A stretch of 64,000 nt of DNA from Rubinisphaera margarita. Its GTDB lineage: Bacteria > Planctomycetota > Planctomycetia > Planctomycetales > Planctomycetaceae. The notes below the pieces were generated by a model. That model saw only the letters and a list, made by a program, of their open reading frames with translations, was not told the DNA's origin and did not search any database. Location: contig NZ_JAKFGB010000021.1 of NCBI RefSeq assembly GCF_022267515.1, positions 124,001-188,000 of the forward strand. Direction: 5' to 3'. Position 1 is the stretch's first letter. Each line of letters starts with the position of its first letter. Position numbers and translations under genes: made by a program. Below are positions 48,688-58,280 of the stretch, in pieces.

Positions 48688-51174
48688 ATGATTCGTATCT
48701 CGCTGGTCGTTCTCTTGATGCTGGCCAGTCACGCAGGTCTGGCTCTGGCAGAGGAAGCTCGCCCCTGGGCGTCGAAGGAGAAGACTCGCTTCACTCCGAC
48801 CGTGCATCATCCCAACATCAAGACCGTGACGTTGTTCGCGGAGAACCCGGACATCGTCACGCCGGTCGGGATCGCCGTCGCTCCGGATGGTCGCGTCTTC
48901 GTGCAGGAGAACCACACCCATAAGCGGACTTCGGACTACCAGGGCCCGGAGACCGATCGCATTCTCGTCTTCGAAGATAGCGACGGGGACGGCGTGGCCG
49001 ACAAGAGATCGATCTTCTACGAAGGGCACACCTTCAGCACCGATCTGCTGTTCGGACCGGATGGGCATCTCTATGTGAGTACCCGCTGGTTTATCGGGCG
49101 GTTCCGGGATGCCGCGACGAAGTCGAAGGCGGACGGCGAGCCGGAGAAGCTCGTGGTTTGCGAAACGGAGGGCGACTATCCCCACAACGGCGTCGGCGGA
49201 CTGGCGATCGATCCCGCTCATCCCGACTGGCTGGCGTTTGGTTTCGGAGAGAACCTGGGGGTCGACTATGCGTTTGTCGGCAGCGATGGCGTGCGTCTGT
49301 CCGGTGGCGGAGAAGGGGGCTCGACGTATCGCTGCCGAACCGATGGCACTCAACTGGAGCGACTGAGCACCGGCCACTGGAACGCCTTCGGAATGGCGTA
49401 TGATCTGGCCGGCAATCTGTATTCAACCGACAACGATCCGAACGCCACGCCGCCGAACCGGTTGCTGCACATCATTCCCGGGGCCGACTTCGGCTACGAG
49501 TATCGCTATGGCCGCTCGGGCCAGCATCCGCTCGTCTGCTGGTTCGGTGAGAATCCCGGCACGCTGGGGATGTGCGGGGCTCTCGGCGAAGCCGCCTGTG
49601 GTGTGATCGCTCATGGACCAGAGAAACTGCTCACGGCATCGTGGACCGATAACCGTGTCGACCTCCATACGCTGAAACCGAACGGAGCGTCTTTTCAAGC
49701 AACACGCGAACCGTTCCTCACCGGCCCCGATGATTTTCGGCCGGTGCACTTTTCGTACTCAAACGACGGTCGCTATCTCTACTTCACCGACTGGGTGAAG
49801 ATCTCGTACCCGGTTCACGGCCATGGCCGCATCTGGCGAATCGAGTTCAAAGAGCCGGTTCGTCTCGATCCAGAATTCCCTCGCGAGACGCCGGCTCGTC
49901 CATCTCCACAGCAGGCACTCAAGCTGTTGGGAAGCGATGACCCTTACGTTCGTACACAGGCGATGCATGTTCTCACCCGTCATCCGGACGTCTTGAGTGG
50001 TTTCGACTGGCAGAGCGTTGAATGCCCGTTAGTTCGATCTCACGCCGCCGTGACGTTGAAACGCATCGATCCCATCCAGAACGCGGCGGTTGTTCCCGAC
50101 CTGCTGGCCGATGAGGCTTCCGCTGTCCGTTTCGTCGGAATCAAATGGATCGCCGATGCGGACCTCAAACAGTATCGATCAACCCTGGAACAACTTCTTG
50201 ATCGGTCCGATCTGACCCGTCGCGACCTGCGGGCGATCATCGCCGCACTGGCGAGCATCGGGGGAGAAGCGGGGAGAGAGTTCTTCCCCGACGACCAGCT
50301 GGCGGAGATCGCCGTCGACGCGAGTCGATCTCCGAGGTTGCGGGGCCTGGCGCTGCAAAGTGTCAATTCGAGTTCAGGACGGCTCCAGGTCGGAACGCTG
50401 TACTCCTTGAGTCGGGAGCAGGACGAACTGCTACGGCGGGAAGCGATCCGACTTCTGGTGATTCATCCCGATCCGGGCCGGGCGAAGCGGCTCGCGGAAG
50501 TGGCCGCCGACGAGTCCCTCGATGACAGTCTCAGAGCCGACGCAATCGCCGGGCTCGCCCCGTTCGCCGAGCAGCATCAATCGATCCTCAATGAACTGGC
50601 GGCCAGTTCCAGTGAAGTGATCGCGTCCGAAGCGAGCCGGACCCTCTCCACGGCTGAGTCGCAGCAGCGAAAGCTCGAACCGAAACCCGAACTCAGCGAT
50701 CTTCCCGCCTGGAAGAAGCTGGTTTGGGAAGCGGATGGCAGCCCGAATCCCGAAGTCGGTCGTCGCCTCTTCTTCCATGCCAAACTCGGAAACTGTTTCA
50801 GCTGCCATGCCATGAATGGTCGAGGCCACGACATCGGTCCGGACCTGTCGACGATCCGGAATCAGACCGGAGTCTCTTCCGACTGGCTGCTCAAACACAT
50901 CGTCAACCCGAGCGCCGAGATGGCACCCTACTATCGGCCGCAACAACTCATCACCGTCGACGGCAAGGTCCGTATCGGCCTTATTGTCGGTCGGGAAGGG
51001 CAGAAGCAGGCCTATGTCGGCCCCGATGGCCAGATCTTCCTGCTCGACAAGAACGACATCGAAGAGCGACGTGAACTCACGACGTCAGTCATGCCCAACG
51101 GCCTGCTCGACCGCCTGAGTCCGGAGGAGATTCGCGATTTGCTGGCGTATCTTCTGGAGGGGGACGAAAACTGA
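48688..51174 (+). CDS. PVC-type heme-binding beta-propeller protein
   Basis: An 828-residue exported protein. A signal peptide (about 1-21) precedes a PVC-type beta-propeller (about 45-395; VTPVGIAVAPDGRVFVQE, ILVFEDSDGDGVADKRSIF, NGVGGLAIDPAHPDWLAFG), a HEAT-repeat-like helical region (about 410-660), and a C-terminal cytochrome c domain with the heme motif CFSCH and RGHDIGPDLS. A GGAAG ribosome site precedes the ATG at 48688; the GTG at 48673 is less likely. It ends the plus-strand module begun at 42119. Family role unknown, presumably envelope electron transfer or sugar oxidation. Confidence 0.92.
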   Translation: MIRISLVVLLMLASHAGLALAEEARPWASKEKTRFTPTVHHPNIKTVTLFAENPDIVTPVGIAVAPDGRVFVQENHTHKRTSDYQGPETDRILVFEDSDGDGVADKRSIFYEGHTFSTDLLFGPDGHLYVSTRWFIGRFRDAATKSKADGEPEKLVVCETEGDYPHNGVGGLAIDPAHPDWLAFGFGENLGVDYAFVGSDGVRLSGGGEGGSTYRCRTDGTQLERLSTGHWNAFGMAYDLAGNLYSTDNDPNATPPNRLLHIIPGADFGYEYRYGRSGQHPLVCWFGENPGTLGMCGALGEAACGVIAHGPEKLLTASWTDNRVDLHTLKPNGASFQATREPFLTGPDDFRPVHFSYSNDGRYLYFTDWVKISYPVHGHGRIWRIEFKEPVRLDPEFPRETPARPSPQQALKLLGSDDPYVRTQAMHVLTRHPDVLSGFDWQSVECPLVRSHAAVTLKRIDPIQNAAVVPDLLADEASAVRFVGIKWIADADLKQYRSTLEQLLDRSDLTRRDLRAIIAALASIGGEAGREFFPDDQLAEIAVDASRSPRLRGLALQSVNSSSGRLQVGTLYSLSREQDELLRREAIRLLVIHPDPGRAKRLAEVAADESLDDSLRADAIAGLAPFAEQHQSILNELAASSSEVIASEASRTLSTAESQQRKLEPKPELSDLPAWKKLVWEADGSPNPEVGRRLFFHAKLGNCFSCHAMNGRGHDIGPDLSTIRNQTGVSSDWLLKHIVNPSAEMAPYYRPQQLITVDGKVRIGLIVGREGQKQAYVGPDGQIFLLDKNDIEERRELTTSVMPNGLLDRLSPEEIRDLLAYLLEGDEN

Positions 51175-51257
51175 AACCCGTTCGGGCCAAGTTGAGATTG
51201 AACGGGCCACCGAGATGCTGTTGCCAGAGACTTTCTGAACGTCATGCCAATTGGGGG

Positions 51258-52124
51258 TCAGAATCCTGCAGGGGTATTCACGGTCGCTTCGCGAATCTGA
51301 CTCTCGGTCGGATCTTTGAGAATCGCCAGTTCATTGGAGTTGGCATTGAAGTCGATCAGGCCGAGTTCGTCGAACTGGCGAAGCCATTTTTCCATCGGCC
51401 AGAGTCCCCACTTCTGTCGGAAGCGTTCGGCGTTGATCAGGATTGAGCGGAAGTGGTTCAGGGGCGGTTTGCAAACGGCATGATGCTGGTGATAGGCCCG
51501 GGCCGCGGCGAAGCCGAAGGGAATGCCCTGTTCGCGAGCCATGAACGCGAAATCGGTATCTTCCGCTCCATAGCCGGCGTAGTTTTCGTCGAAACCACCG
51601 ATCCGCGAGAACAGCTCAGCCGGGATCGCGAAGTTCAGGGACCAGAAGAGTTCGTAACGGTCCGAGGACAGACAGTCCGCTCCGTCGAGCTTCGGAAGCA
51701 GGGGATGTTCGATCGCTTTCCCGGCAAGGTCGTCGAAAGTCCAGTCCCGGGAAGCGGCGTCAGGAGGAAGATAGCCGATCGTCCCCATCCAGAGTTGTGG
51801 AGAGTCTGCAATCACGCGGCCGAACGTTTCCATGAGGCCGGGCGACGGGATGCAGTCGACATCGAGAAAAACGAGCAGCGGACTGGAGGCCAGTGAAGCG
51901 GCTCGGTTCCGGGCCTGTGCGAGTGGGATTTCGCCCTGTCCACTCGAGTTCACCCGTCCCAGGCGAATCGGAAAGTGAGCGGACTCAAGCTGGGGAGGAT
52001 CTTCGTCCATTCCGACGATGACCCATTCCTTCGGCGACACGATCGATTGCTCCAGTCCCCGAAGTTGATTCTCGAGATGTGGACGCCGTCCTTTGACGAT
52101 CGTCAACACGCTTGCGTCGATCAT
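51258..52124 (-). CDS. Glycosyltransferase family 2
   Basis: A 288-residue GT-A-fold glycosyltransferase. VLTIVKGRRPHLENQLRGLE opens the nucleotide-binding domain, the DXD-type metal site is LLVFLDVDCIPSPGLM (about 95-110), and the acceptor region includes IGGFDENYAGYGAEDTDFAF, typical of polypeptide-GalNAc-transferase-like and rhamnosyl GT2 enzymes. It transfers a sugar from a nucleotide donor to an unknown acceptor. The start overlaps the upstream glycosyltransferase gene by 4 bp. It is last of three glycosyltransferases transcribed together from 54354. Confidence 0.9.
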   Translation of the reverse strand: MIDASVLTIVKGRRPHLENQLRGLEQSIVSPKEWVIVGMDEDPPQLESAHFPIRLGRVNSSGQGEIPLAQARNRAASLASSPLLVFLDVDCIPSPGLMETFGRVIADSPQLWMGTIGYLPPDAASRDWTFDDLAGKAIEHPLLPKLDGADCLSSDRYELFWSLNFAIPAELFSRIGGFDENYAGYGAEDTDFAFMAREQGIPFGFAAARAYHQHHAVCKPPLNHFRSILINAERFRQKWGLWPMEKWLRQFDELGLIDFNANSNELAILKDPTESQIREATVNTPAGF

Positions 52125-53248
52125 GCCATCACCCCGGACGCCGGTTGATCAATCTGTTGAAAGCGGTCTGCCGACCAGTCTGCAATCTCTTCGATCAACC
52201 GGGCAGCCTGCTCGGCTCCATTGCCGTTGAAAACCGCGTCCCATCGACTCAGATCAAGTTGCATCGCTTGCTCCAGAAGGGCCGGCCAGTGTTGCGGCTC
52301 GGGCCATTGCGTTTGGCCGATGGCGAGTTGCTCACGGTCGAGAACGGCCACTTTCCGTTCCTGTTCCCGGAAGGGACGGTCTTCCGGAATCGCAATCATC
52401 CGCACGCGGTCCCGGCCGGCTTCCATCACGCTGTTGTGTCCGGCTGCGGTCACCAGAACATCGCAGGCGTTAATGTAGACTTCGGGATTGCTGACCCAGC
52501 CGTGCCAGGTCACATTGTCGGGGGACGAATCGGCGTCGTGTTCCTCGATCCCTCCAATCACGTGCCATTGCCAGTCCTGGGTCGCCCGGGCGGCCTCCAC
52601 AATCTGGGACGGCGTTCGTGCGTGCCCGCCGCGACCGGTCATGACGACGACGACTCGCTCCTCGTTCGACAGCTGAAGTTGATCCCTTGCTTCGACTCGG
52701 CTGACGGGTGCGACCGAACGGGCAAAGCCGCCGAGGTAAAGCGTCTTCTGCCGCACCCATTCAGGAGTGATGTCATCTTCCAGCATTTCCGGGAACGGCG
52801 CGAGCAGACGTTCTGCCGCGTGATAGGCGTTCTCATGAGCGTCGTCGTCGCGCTGGCCGTGTTGACGCATCACGATCTGTGGAATCGTTGCCATGCGGGT
52901 CAAAAGAGAGATCTCTACGGAAACATCGACCACGACCAGCGAAGGACGTTCCGTCGCCATCCATGCGGTGTAGTCGGCGATTCGCTGCCGGCAGTTCGGA
53001 GCCCAGAGAGGGACATAGTGCACGCCGGGAACATCCCCGCTTCGCGTCAGCCCTTCTTCGAGGAGATCCTCGTCATCGCAGGGGAGATCCAGAAACTGCG
53101 TGCCAGGAGGGACGCACCAGTCCCGCGGGTTCATTCGGCTGGAAATGACCCAGGCGGGATTACGAACGTGGGCGAGAATTGCTTCCGCTCGGCGTTGATG
53201 TCCGAAGCCGTGGTAGTGGGTGTAGTATCCGATCAGGGGGAACGTCAA
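52121..53248 (-). CDS. GT-B glycosyltransferase (MurG/UGT-like)
   Basis: A 375-residue GT-B enzyme. The N-terminal GYYTHYHGFGHQRRAEAIL motif is like that of glycosyltransferase family 28/UGT proteins, and the C-terminal donor domain has VVVVMTGRGGHARTPSQIVE and DVLVTAAGHNSVMEAGRDRV (acidic/His donor-binding loop). The middle is less conserved. Donor and acceptor are unknown. It overlaps both neighbouring glycosyltransferase genes by 4 bp, so the three are almost certainly one translational unit making one glycan or glycolipid. Confidence 0.85.
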   Translation of the reverse strand: MTFPLIGYYTHYHGFGHQRRAEAILAHVRNPAWVISSRMNPRDWCVPPGTQFLDLPCDDEDLLEEGLTRSGDVPGVHYVPLWAPNCRQRIADYTAWMATERPSLVVVDVSVEISLLTRMATIPQIVMRQHGQRDDDAHENAYHAAERLLAPFPEMLEDDITPEWVRQKTLYLGGFARSVAPVSRVEARDQLQLSNEERVVVVMTGRGGHARTPSQIVEAARATQDWQWHVIGGIEEHDADSSPDNVTWHGWVSNPEVYINACDVLVTAAGHNSVMEAGRDRVRMIAIPEDRPFREQERKVAVLDREQLAIGQTQWPEPQHWPALLEQAMQLDLSRWDAVFNGNGAEQAARLIEEIADWSADRFQQIDQPASGVMA

Positions 53249-54354
53249 CGGGCCAGCTCCAGTGAAGTCTCAATGAGACGATTGTCAGAGGCAAAGGTAC
53301 CGGACAGAAGTTGTCGGTAGTAGTCTTCGTAGCGGTCCATCATAGCTGTGAGCGAGAATCGCTTCTGAGCAATGTGGCGACATTGCGACGAGTCGATAAG
53401 GCGGCACAGACGAATCGCCCGGGCGAGAGAGCGAACGTCGTTCGGCCTGGCGAGTTGTCCTACGTCGGACGTGACCAGTTCGCTAATCGCACCGCGAGCG
53501 AAGGCCGCCACGGGCGTTCCGCATGCGAGCGCTTCGGCCACGACCAGTCCGAATGGTTCGTCCCAGCAGGGGGTGACAACACATACCTCGGCTGCCCCGA
53601 TGATGCGACAGAGTTCTTCATGGCTGGCGTGACCCAGATAGCGATCGGCAGAACGCAGACGGGGCAGCACCATTTGTCGGAAGTAGTCGTCGTCGGCAAT
53701 CGGTCCGGCCAGATCAATTGGAACGCCGGCTTCATGGGCGGCATCGATGGCCCAGTGCGTTCCCTTGTCGGCCAGAATTCGTCCGAACCAGACGGCTCGT
53801 CCGTTACGGGGACGGGCACACTGTTTCCAGAACGATGTGTCGACTCCGTTCGGAATCACCGCATGATCCCCAATCAGCGGCTCCCATTCTTTGCGATTGA
53901 CTTCTGAGATATTCACGAAGCTCCCGCACTCCCGAGCCGGTTTGTCGAACAGTTGTTCCGCCAGTCGCGGGAGAACTGGCACGTGGATCGTGGTGACCAT
54001 CGGGCAGGCGAGTTCGGAAGCGCGTCTGAGAGGCGTTGGATGAATTGAGTGGTTGTGAACCAGGTCGAAATCGCTGTTTCGCAGCCGATCGAAGAGCCGA
54101 TCGTACGCGAGATCTTCTAGGTGTTCAACGCGATTATCGCGATCATCGTCCGACGAACGTTGGAGCAGCTTCGTCGCCGTCGGTGTAATCGGGGAGACAT
54201 TCAGACCTCGATCGGAGTCTCCGCTCGCAAACAGGGTGACGTCATGTCCCCGTGCCTGCAGCTGTTCGACAAACTTGGCCGTGAAACTCTCGAGACCGCC
54301 CGCATACGGTTTCGAGATGGGATACTTGAGGTGCGCAACGAGACCGATCTTCAC
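53245..54354 (-). CDS. Glycosyltransferase family 4
   Basis: A 369-residue GT-B glycosyltransferase. KIGLVAHLKYPISKPYAGGL with ESFTAKFVEQLQARGHDVTL is the classic GT4 N-terminus. Further parts are DFDLVHNHSIHPTPL, a donor-domain start at AVWFGRILADKGTHWAIDAA, and the EX7E region EPFGLVVAEALACGTPVAAF. The GTG at 54354 is chosen because homology starts there; the ATG at 54447 adds 31 unrelated residues. First of the three-gene glycosyltransferase operon. Confidence 0.9.
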   Translation of the reverse strand: MKIGLVAHLKYPISKPYAGGLESFTAKFVEQLQARGHDVTLFASGDSDRGLNVSPITPTATKLLQRSSDDDRDNRVEHLEDLAYDRLFDRLRNSDFDLVHNHSIHPTPLRRASELACPMVTTIHVPVLPRLAEQLFDKPARECGSFVNISEVNRKEWEPLIGDHAVIPNGVDTSFWKQCARPRNGRAVWFGRILADKGTHWAIDAAHEAGVPIDLAGPIADDDYFRQMVLPRLRSADRYLGHASHEELCRIIGAAEVCVVTPCWDEPFGLVVAEALACGTPVAAFARGAISELVTSDVGQLARPNDVRSLARAIRLCRLIDSSQCRHIAQKRFSLTAMMDRYEDYYRQLLSGTFASDNRLIETSLELAR

Positions 54355-54625
54355 AATGTCACATCCTGAAACAAAAGAGGCAGGGAAGGCTCGGTAACGA
54401 GCCGCAGGGCGGGTTCGCGAGGCGACCACATTGAAGTGATTCAGCAAGGACTATACCAATCCATCAAGGTCGATGTGTTGGTCGGGGCACTCACGCTGTT
54501 CCGTTGCCGATGCGATGAAATCCCGGCAATCAGGCGCTCCCTGAGAGAAACGGCCAGAACCGGATCGAGTGCATGGGCGCGGTCGAATGCCGATCGACAA
54601 GAGGGCCGAGCCGTCGGATCAGCAC

Positions 54626-56044
54626 TCAGGCTTGGAGGCTGCGGCGTTCTCGCCTGAGAAATCGCGCAAAGCCGAAGAGAAGGACGGCCGCCTGCAATGT
54701 CGGCCACCAGATCAGAACACCCCACCAGACGAGCAACGTCGGCTGCTCATACTGGGAATAGAGCGAAAACCCAACCGCGATCAGGGCGACGGCGATGACG
54801 GCTGCGATGAGCAGAATGACGGCTCGCCCCATTCCCTTCAGTCCGGCAGCGAGGATCTGAGACACGAAGTCGAACAGGGCGAAAATGGTGGTCAGCTTTA
54901 GTAAGTCGCTCGCCAGCGGCAGAACGGTCTGCTTTTCCGTTTCGGTCAGTTCGGATCCCATCAGTCCGGTGAACAGTTCCGGGGTGGCGAGAAACGGGAT
55001 CACGTACGTCAGCGTATAGGCGGTTCCGATCAGCATTCCGACCGCGGTCGAGCGGACCGAGCGGAGAAGCCCTTCGGCTGCAAAGCGTTGCGCGGACACA
55101 ACGGTCACGGCTGAAGCCAGGCCGATCACAGGGGTGCAGAAGAGCTGATACAGGCTCAATGCAGCCGACGTCGCCGCCAGTTCCACGGCTCCAATTCGCC
55201 CGATCGAAATCAGCGTATAGCTGAAGAGAGCCGATTTGATGACCTGTTGCACCCCCAGCGTCGATCCGGGCACCACAATCGACAGCATCGTGCCGAAACG
55301 CCAGCGAATCGGAAAGCCGGTAAACCGACCGTTGCGCGCTTCCCGGCTCAGCAGGCATCCATAGAGTGCGACTTTGAACCACATCGCCAGGGAGGTCGCA
55401 ATCGCCGCTCCCGAAACGCCCAGCCCGCCGAAGATGAGCCACCAGTCGAGTGGAATGTTCAGGATGGCGCTGGCGATATTGATTGCCAGGACCCGTCCGG
55501 TCAGTCCTCGACCGACGAAATAGGCCGAAAGCCCCGCTTCCAGCATCGCTCCGGGGGCCACCGTCAGCAGCCAGCGGAAATACTGAATCTCCATTGTTCG
55601 CAGGGCCGGATCGTGGTCTGGTCCGAAAATCGATGCGGCGGAGTACGCCACCAGCCCGAAGTACGGGAGTGAGATCACAGTGATCCATACCGACTGCCAG
55701 ACGAGATTACTGGTCTGATGCCGGTCGTTTCGCCCGATTGCCTGGGCGATTAACGGCGTCACGAAGCCGAGTGTCGAAACCGGGATACATGCGAAGGCCC
55801 AATACGCGTTCCCGGCAGCAATCGCAGCTCCGGCGGAGATCGGCTCGTACCAGAGCAGAAATGTCCGATCGACGAACATCGTGAGCGCAAAACAACCAAG
55901 CGACGCGATCAGCGGCAACGCGATTCGCAGGATCAGCCGAATCTCGCCGAGCCATCCGGATCCCACCGAACGTTCTAATCTTTGATCTGGCAAGGCTTTC
56001 GGGACCAACGATGACCGTTTCCACAAAGAGTTTCGATTTCCCAT
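54626..56044 (-). CDS. MATE-family efflux transporter
   Basis: A 472-residue multidrug/toxin extrusion (MatE) permease with about twelve hydrophobic segments in two homologous halves. Recognisable stretches are IALPLIASLGCFALTMFVDR, VSTLGFVTPLIAQAIGRND, LNIPLDWWLIFGGLGVSGAA and LEAGLSAYFVGRGLT. It exports cationic drugs, metabolites or lipid-linked compounds by Na+ or H+ antiport. It lies 270 bp upstream of the glycosyltransferase operon on the same strand, and a functional link is possible but unproven. Confidence 0.9.
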   Translation of the reverse strand: MGNRNSLWKRSSLVPKALPDQRLERSVGSGWLGEIRLILRIALPLIASLGCFALTMFVDRTFLLWYEPISAGAAIAAGNAYWAFACIPVSTLGFVTPLIAQAIGRNDRHQTSNLVWQSVWITVISLPYFGLVAYSAASIFGPDHDPALRTMEIQYFRWLLTVAPGAMLEAGLSAYFVGRGLTGRVLAINIASAILNIPLDWWLIFGGLGVSGAAIATSLAMWFKVALYGCLLSREARNGRFTGFPIRWRFGTMLSIVVPGSTLGVQQVIKSALFSYTLISIGRIGAVELAATSAALSLYQLFCTPVIGLASAVTVVSAQRFAAEGLLRSVRSTAVGMLIGTAYTLTYVIPFLATPELFTGLMGSELTETEKQTVLPLASDLLKLTTIFALFDFVSQILAAGLKGMGRAVILLIAAVIAVALIAVGFSLYSQYEQPTLLVWWGVLIWWPTLQAAVLLFGFARFLRRERRSLQA

Positions 56045-56422
56045 CCCAGCTCGTCAGGGAGCCTGGAAATGGCATCAGATCTGCAGCACAGACGACGCTG
56101 GCTGACCCATCAAAACTTTGATTGTGTGACGGATTCAGAATGATGCAATTGGGATCGAAAACATTTCGGACGCTATTCGGCGATTTGAGCGATCTGGTTC
56201 GCCCGGAGCGACACATCGCGAACCGCGCCCGGCGTCCGCTCACGAGCGACCTCCCTGCCTGGTCGAGCTTCAACGATCAGGGAATGGACATGATTGTCAG
56301 CGATCTCGGCAGCATGCCAGTGAACCCACTTCCGACTCGACCGGCGCAAAGCTTGAGTCGATCGAAGCCTCGCTGAACAGTAAGAGCTGCTCGGTCCCAT
56401 TTCTGCGGGACACCGGAGCGGA
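56045..56422. other. Intergenic region between pilT and the MATE gene
   Basis: About 380 bp, expected to contain the MATE promoter and the end of the pilT operon transcript. A plus-strand ORF within it (ATG near 56140, ending 56376, about 78 residues) has no recognisable domain and no clear ribosome site, and is not called. No strong terminator hairpin was seen. Confidence 0.4.
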
Positions 56423-57535
56423 TCACGTCTCCTTGGCTTTGTGCTTGATCGTGTTGGGTTCGCGAGCGTTGGAGATGGCGGTGTCGTAGGTGATCTCGCC
56501 GGTGAGGTAGTAGTCGAGCAGGCACTGGTCCATTGTCTGCATGTGATGCTTGCGGCCCGTCTGCATTTCGCTGTAGAGCAGGTGCGGGTGCATTTCGCGA
56601 ATCTGGTTGCGGACTGCTGGAGTGGCGACACAGACTTCGCAGGCGAGGATTCGCCCCTCGCCATTGGCGCGAGGCAACAGCTTCTGAGCGACGATGGCCT
56701 GCAGGCTGTTGGCGAGCTGCTGGACGATGGCGTTCTGTTGGGACGGCGGGAAAACGCTGAAGACGCGTTGAATTGTCTGGACGGAATCGGGCGTGTGCAG
56801 CGTCGCCAGTACGAGGTGCCCGGTCTCGGCGGCGACCAGCGCGGTTTCGATCGTTTCCAGGTCGCGCATCTCACCGATGACGATAACATCCGGGTCCTGC
56901 CTGAGCACGTGCGTGAGGCCCGCGCGAAAGGAAGTCACGTCCGTCATCACTTCCTGCTGCACAACGATACTGGATCGGTTTTCGTGGACGAACTCGACCG
57001 GGTCTTCGATCGTGACAATCTTTGCGCGACGATTGTGGTTAATCGAATTGATCATGTAGCTGAGCGTGGTCGTCTTACCGACGCCGGTCGGCCCGGTCAC
57101 GAGGATCAGTCCGTTCGGGCGGCGGGTCAACTCTTCGATGACCGGCGGTAGTCCCAGCTGTTCGCGGGTGCGGAAGGTCTCTTCGCAGATGCGGATCGAG
57201 AATTCCGGAACGCCGCTGTGCTGATAAACGCTGGCGCGAAAGCGGCCGATCTTCGGCCAGAACATCGAGAAGCAGAGCTGCCAGGTGCGAGTGTAGGTTT
57301 CGCGTTGCAGAGGATTGGCCAGTGTCTCGAGCAGATCGTGGAGTTGCTGCGGTTCGACGGGCGGAGCCTGAATCGGCGTAATATCGCCGTTGATTCGCAG
57401 AACCGGCGGGATTCCACGGATCAGATGAACGTCGCTGGCCCCATGCTTTCGTGCAAGTTTGAGGATGCGATCGAAGTAAGCCCGACTTTGCTCAGACGAG
57501 GGAGCTAACTCCACAGCCGGCGGAGACGATTCCAT
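56423..57535 (-). CDS. pilT: PilT-type twitching-motility ATPase
   Basis: A 370-residue PilT/PilU secretion-ATPase-superfamily protein with the full set of motifs. The N-terminal domain has ASDVHLIRGIPPVLRINGDI, Walker A is GPTGVGKTTT, the Asp box is IVTIEDPVEFVHE, Walker B is PDVIVIGEMRDLETIETA, and the His box is AETGHLVLATLHT. A C-terminal helical domain with LLPRANGEGRILACEV completes it. It normally powers pilus retraction. No other pilus gene is in the window. The start at 57535 (ATG, AAGG about 8 nt upstream) lies 31 bp inside the upstream TPR gene, so it is coupled to the Ycf46-Ycf35 operon. Confidence 0.93.
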   Translation of the reverse strand: MESSPPAVELAPSSEQSRAYFDRILKLARKHGASDVHLIRGIPPVLRINGDITPIQAPPVEPQQLHDLLETLANPLQRETYTRTWQLCFSMFWPKIGRFRASVYQHSGVPEFSIRICEETFRTREQLGLPPVIEELTRRPNGLILVTGPTGVGKTTTLSYMINSINHNRRAKIVTIEDPVEFVHENRSSIVVQQEVMTDVTSFRAGLTHVLRQDPDVIVIGEMRDLETIETALVAAETGHLVLATLHTPDSVQTIQRVFSVFPPSQQNAIVQQLANSLQAIVAQKLLPRANGEGRILACEVCVATPAVRNQIREMHPHLLYSEMQTGRKHHMQTMDQCLLDYYLTGEITYDTAISNAREPNTIKHKAKET

Positions 57536-58266
57536 AATTTACCTTCACCTCGGTCAAGTTCGCGCAGCCGACTGAGGCTGTCGCTGTGTTGGGGATTCAA
57601 CTCCAGAGTCGTCTGGAAGCTTTCACGAGCCTTGCCCGTCATCCCCAGTCGTTGTTCGGCCAGTCCTTTGAGATACCACGCGTAAGGCGCATCGGGACCG
57701 TTCTCGATGGCAATCCGCAAGCTCATCAGCGCCCGACTTGTCTGCGAGTAATGCAGCAGAATCAACCCGATTTCCGCCGACGTGAGCCAGTCGGGATCCG
57801 CCAGACGCGCTTTGTCGAAGCAGTCGCTGGCCAGATTGCTTCGGCGAGCCGTCAGAATCTCTCCCCGCACGGTCCAGCGATAAGCCGACTCTCCGGTCAT
57901 TGCCAACGCTTTATCGATCGCGCCCATGGCGTCCGCTCTCTTGTTCTGACGCGACAGCGAGTGCGCATGCGAAGCGACGAGATCCCCGCTTCCCGGGAAG
58001 AGTTCAATCGCCTTTTTGCTCCAGAGTTCGGCTTCCGGATACTCCTCCAGAAAGATCAGCATCTGCACCTGCCCGCACCAGGCGGTGACAAGTGATTTGT
58101 CGGCCTCCAGACAACGGGAGTAGAGCCTGAGCGCGGACTCATACAGTCCGGCTCGCCGGGCATCATCGGCCTGGCGGGCCCAGTCGCTTTTCAAATTTCC
58201 CTGAAGTGTGAGCTCGTTTTGTGCGGACTCTTCGTCAGGGAGTTCCAGTCGTTTGAATCGGGACAT
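57505..58266 (-). CDS. Tetratricopeptide-repeat protein
   Basis: A 253-residue cytoplasmic protein made of about five TPR units between residues 35 and 240. Examples are ALRLYSRCLEADKSLVTAWC, SKKAIELFPGSGDLVASHAH and WYLKGLAEQRLGMTGKARES, ending with TTLELNPQHSDSLSRL. TPRs act as protein-protein adaptors. No catalytic domain is present. It lies 14 bp after the signal-peptidase-like gene and overlaps pilT by 31 bp, suggesting it scaffolds products of this operon. Confidence 0.85.
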   Translation of the reverse strand: MSRFKRLELPDEESAQNELTLQGNLKSDWARQADDARRAGLYESALRLYSRCLEADKSLVTAWCGQVQMLIFLEEYPEAELWSKKAIELFPGSGDLVASHAHSLSRQNKRADAMGAIDKALAMTGESAYRWTVRGEILTARRSNLASDCFDKARLADPDWLTSAEIGLILLHYSQTSRALMSLRIAIENGPDAPYAWYLKGLAEQRLGMTGKARESFQTTLELNPQHSDSLSRLRELDRGEGKLWNRLRRLWS

Positions 58267-58280
58267 AGATTGTGTTTCAG

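Noticed and set aside
52112..53320. 402-codon plus-strand ORF
   Set aside because: Antisense to the MurG/UGT-like glycosyltransferase; no domain.
56122..56376. 84-codon plus-strand ORF near pilT
   Set aside because: No motif, poor start context, low-complexity translation.
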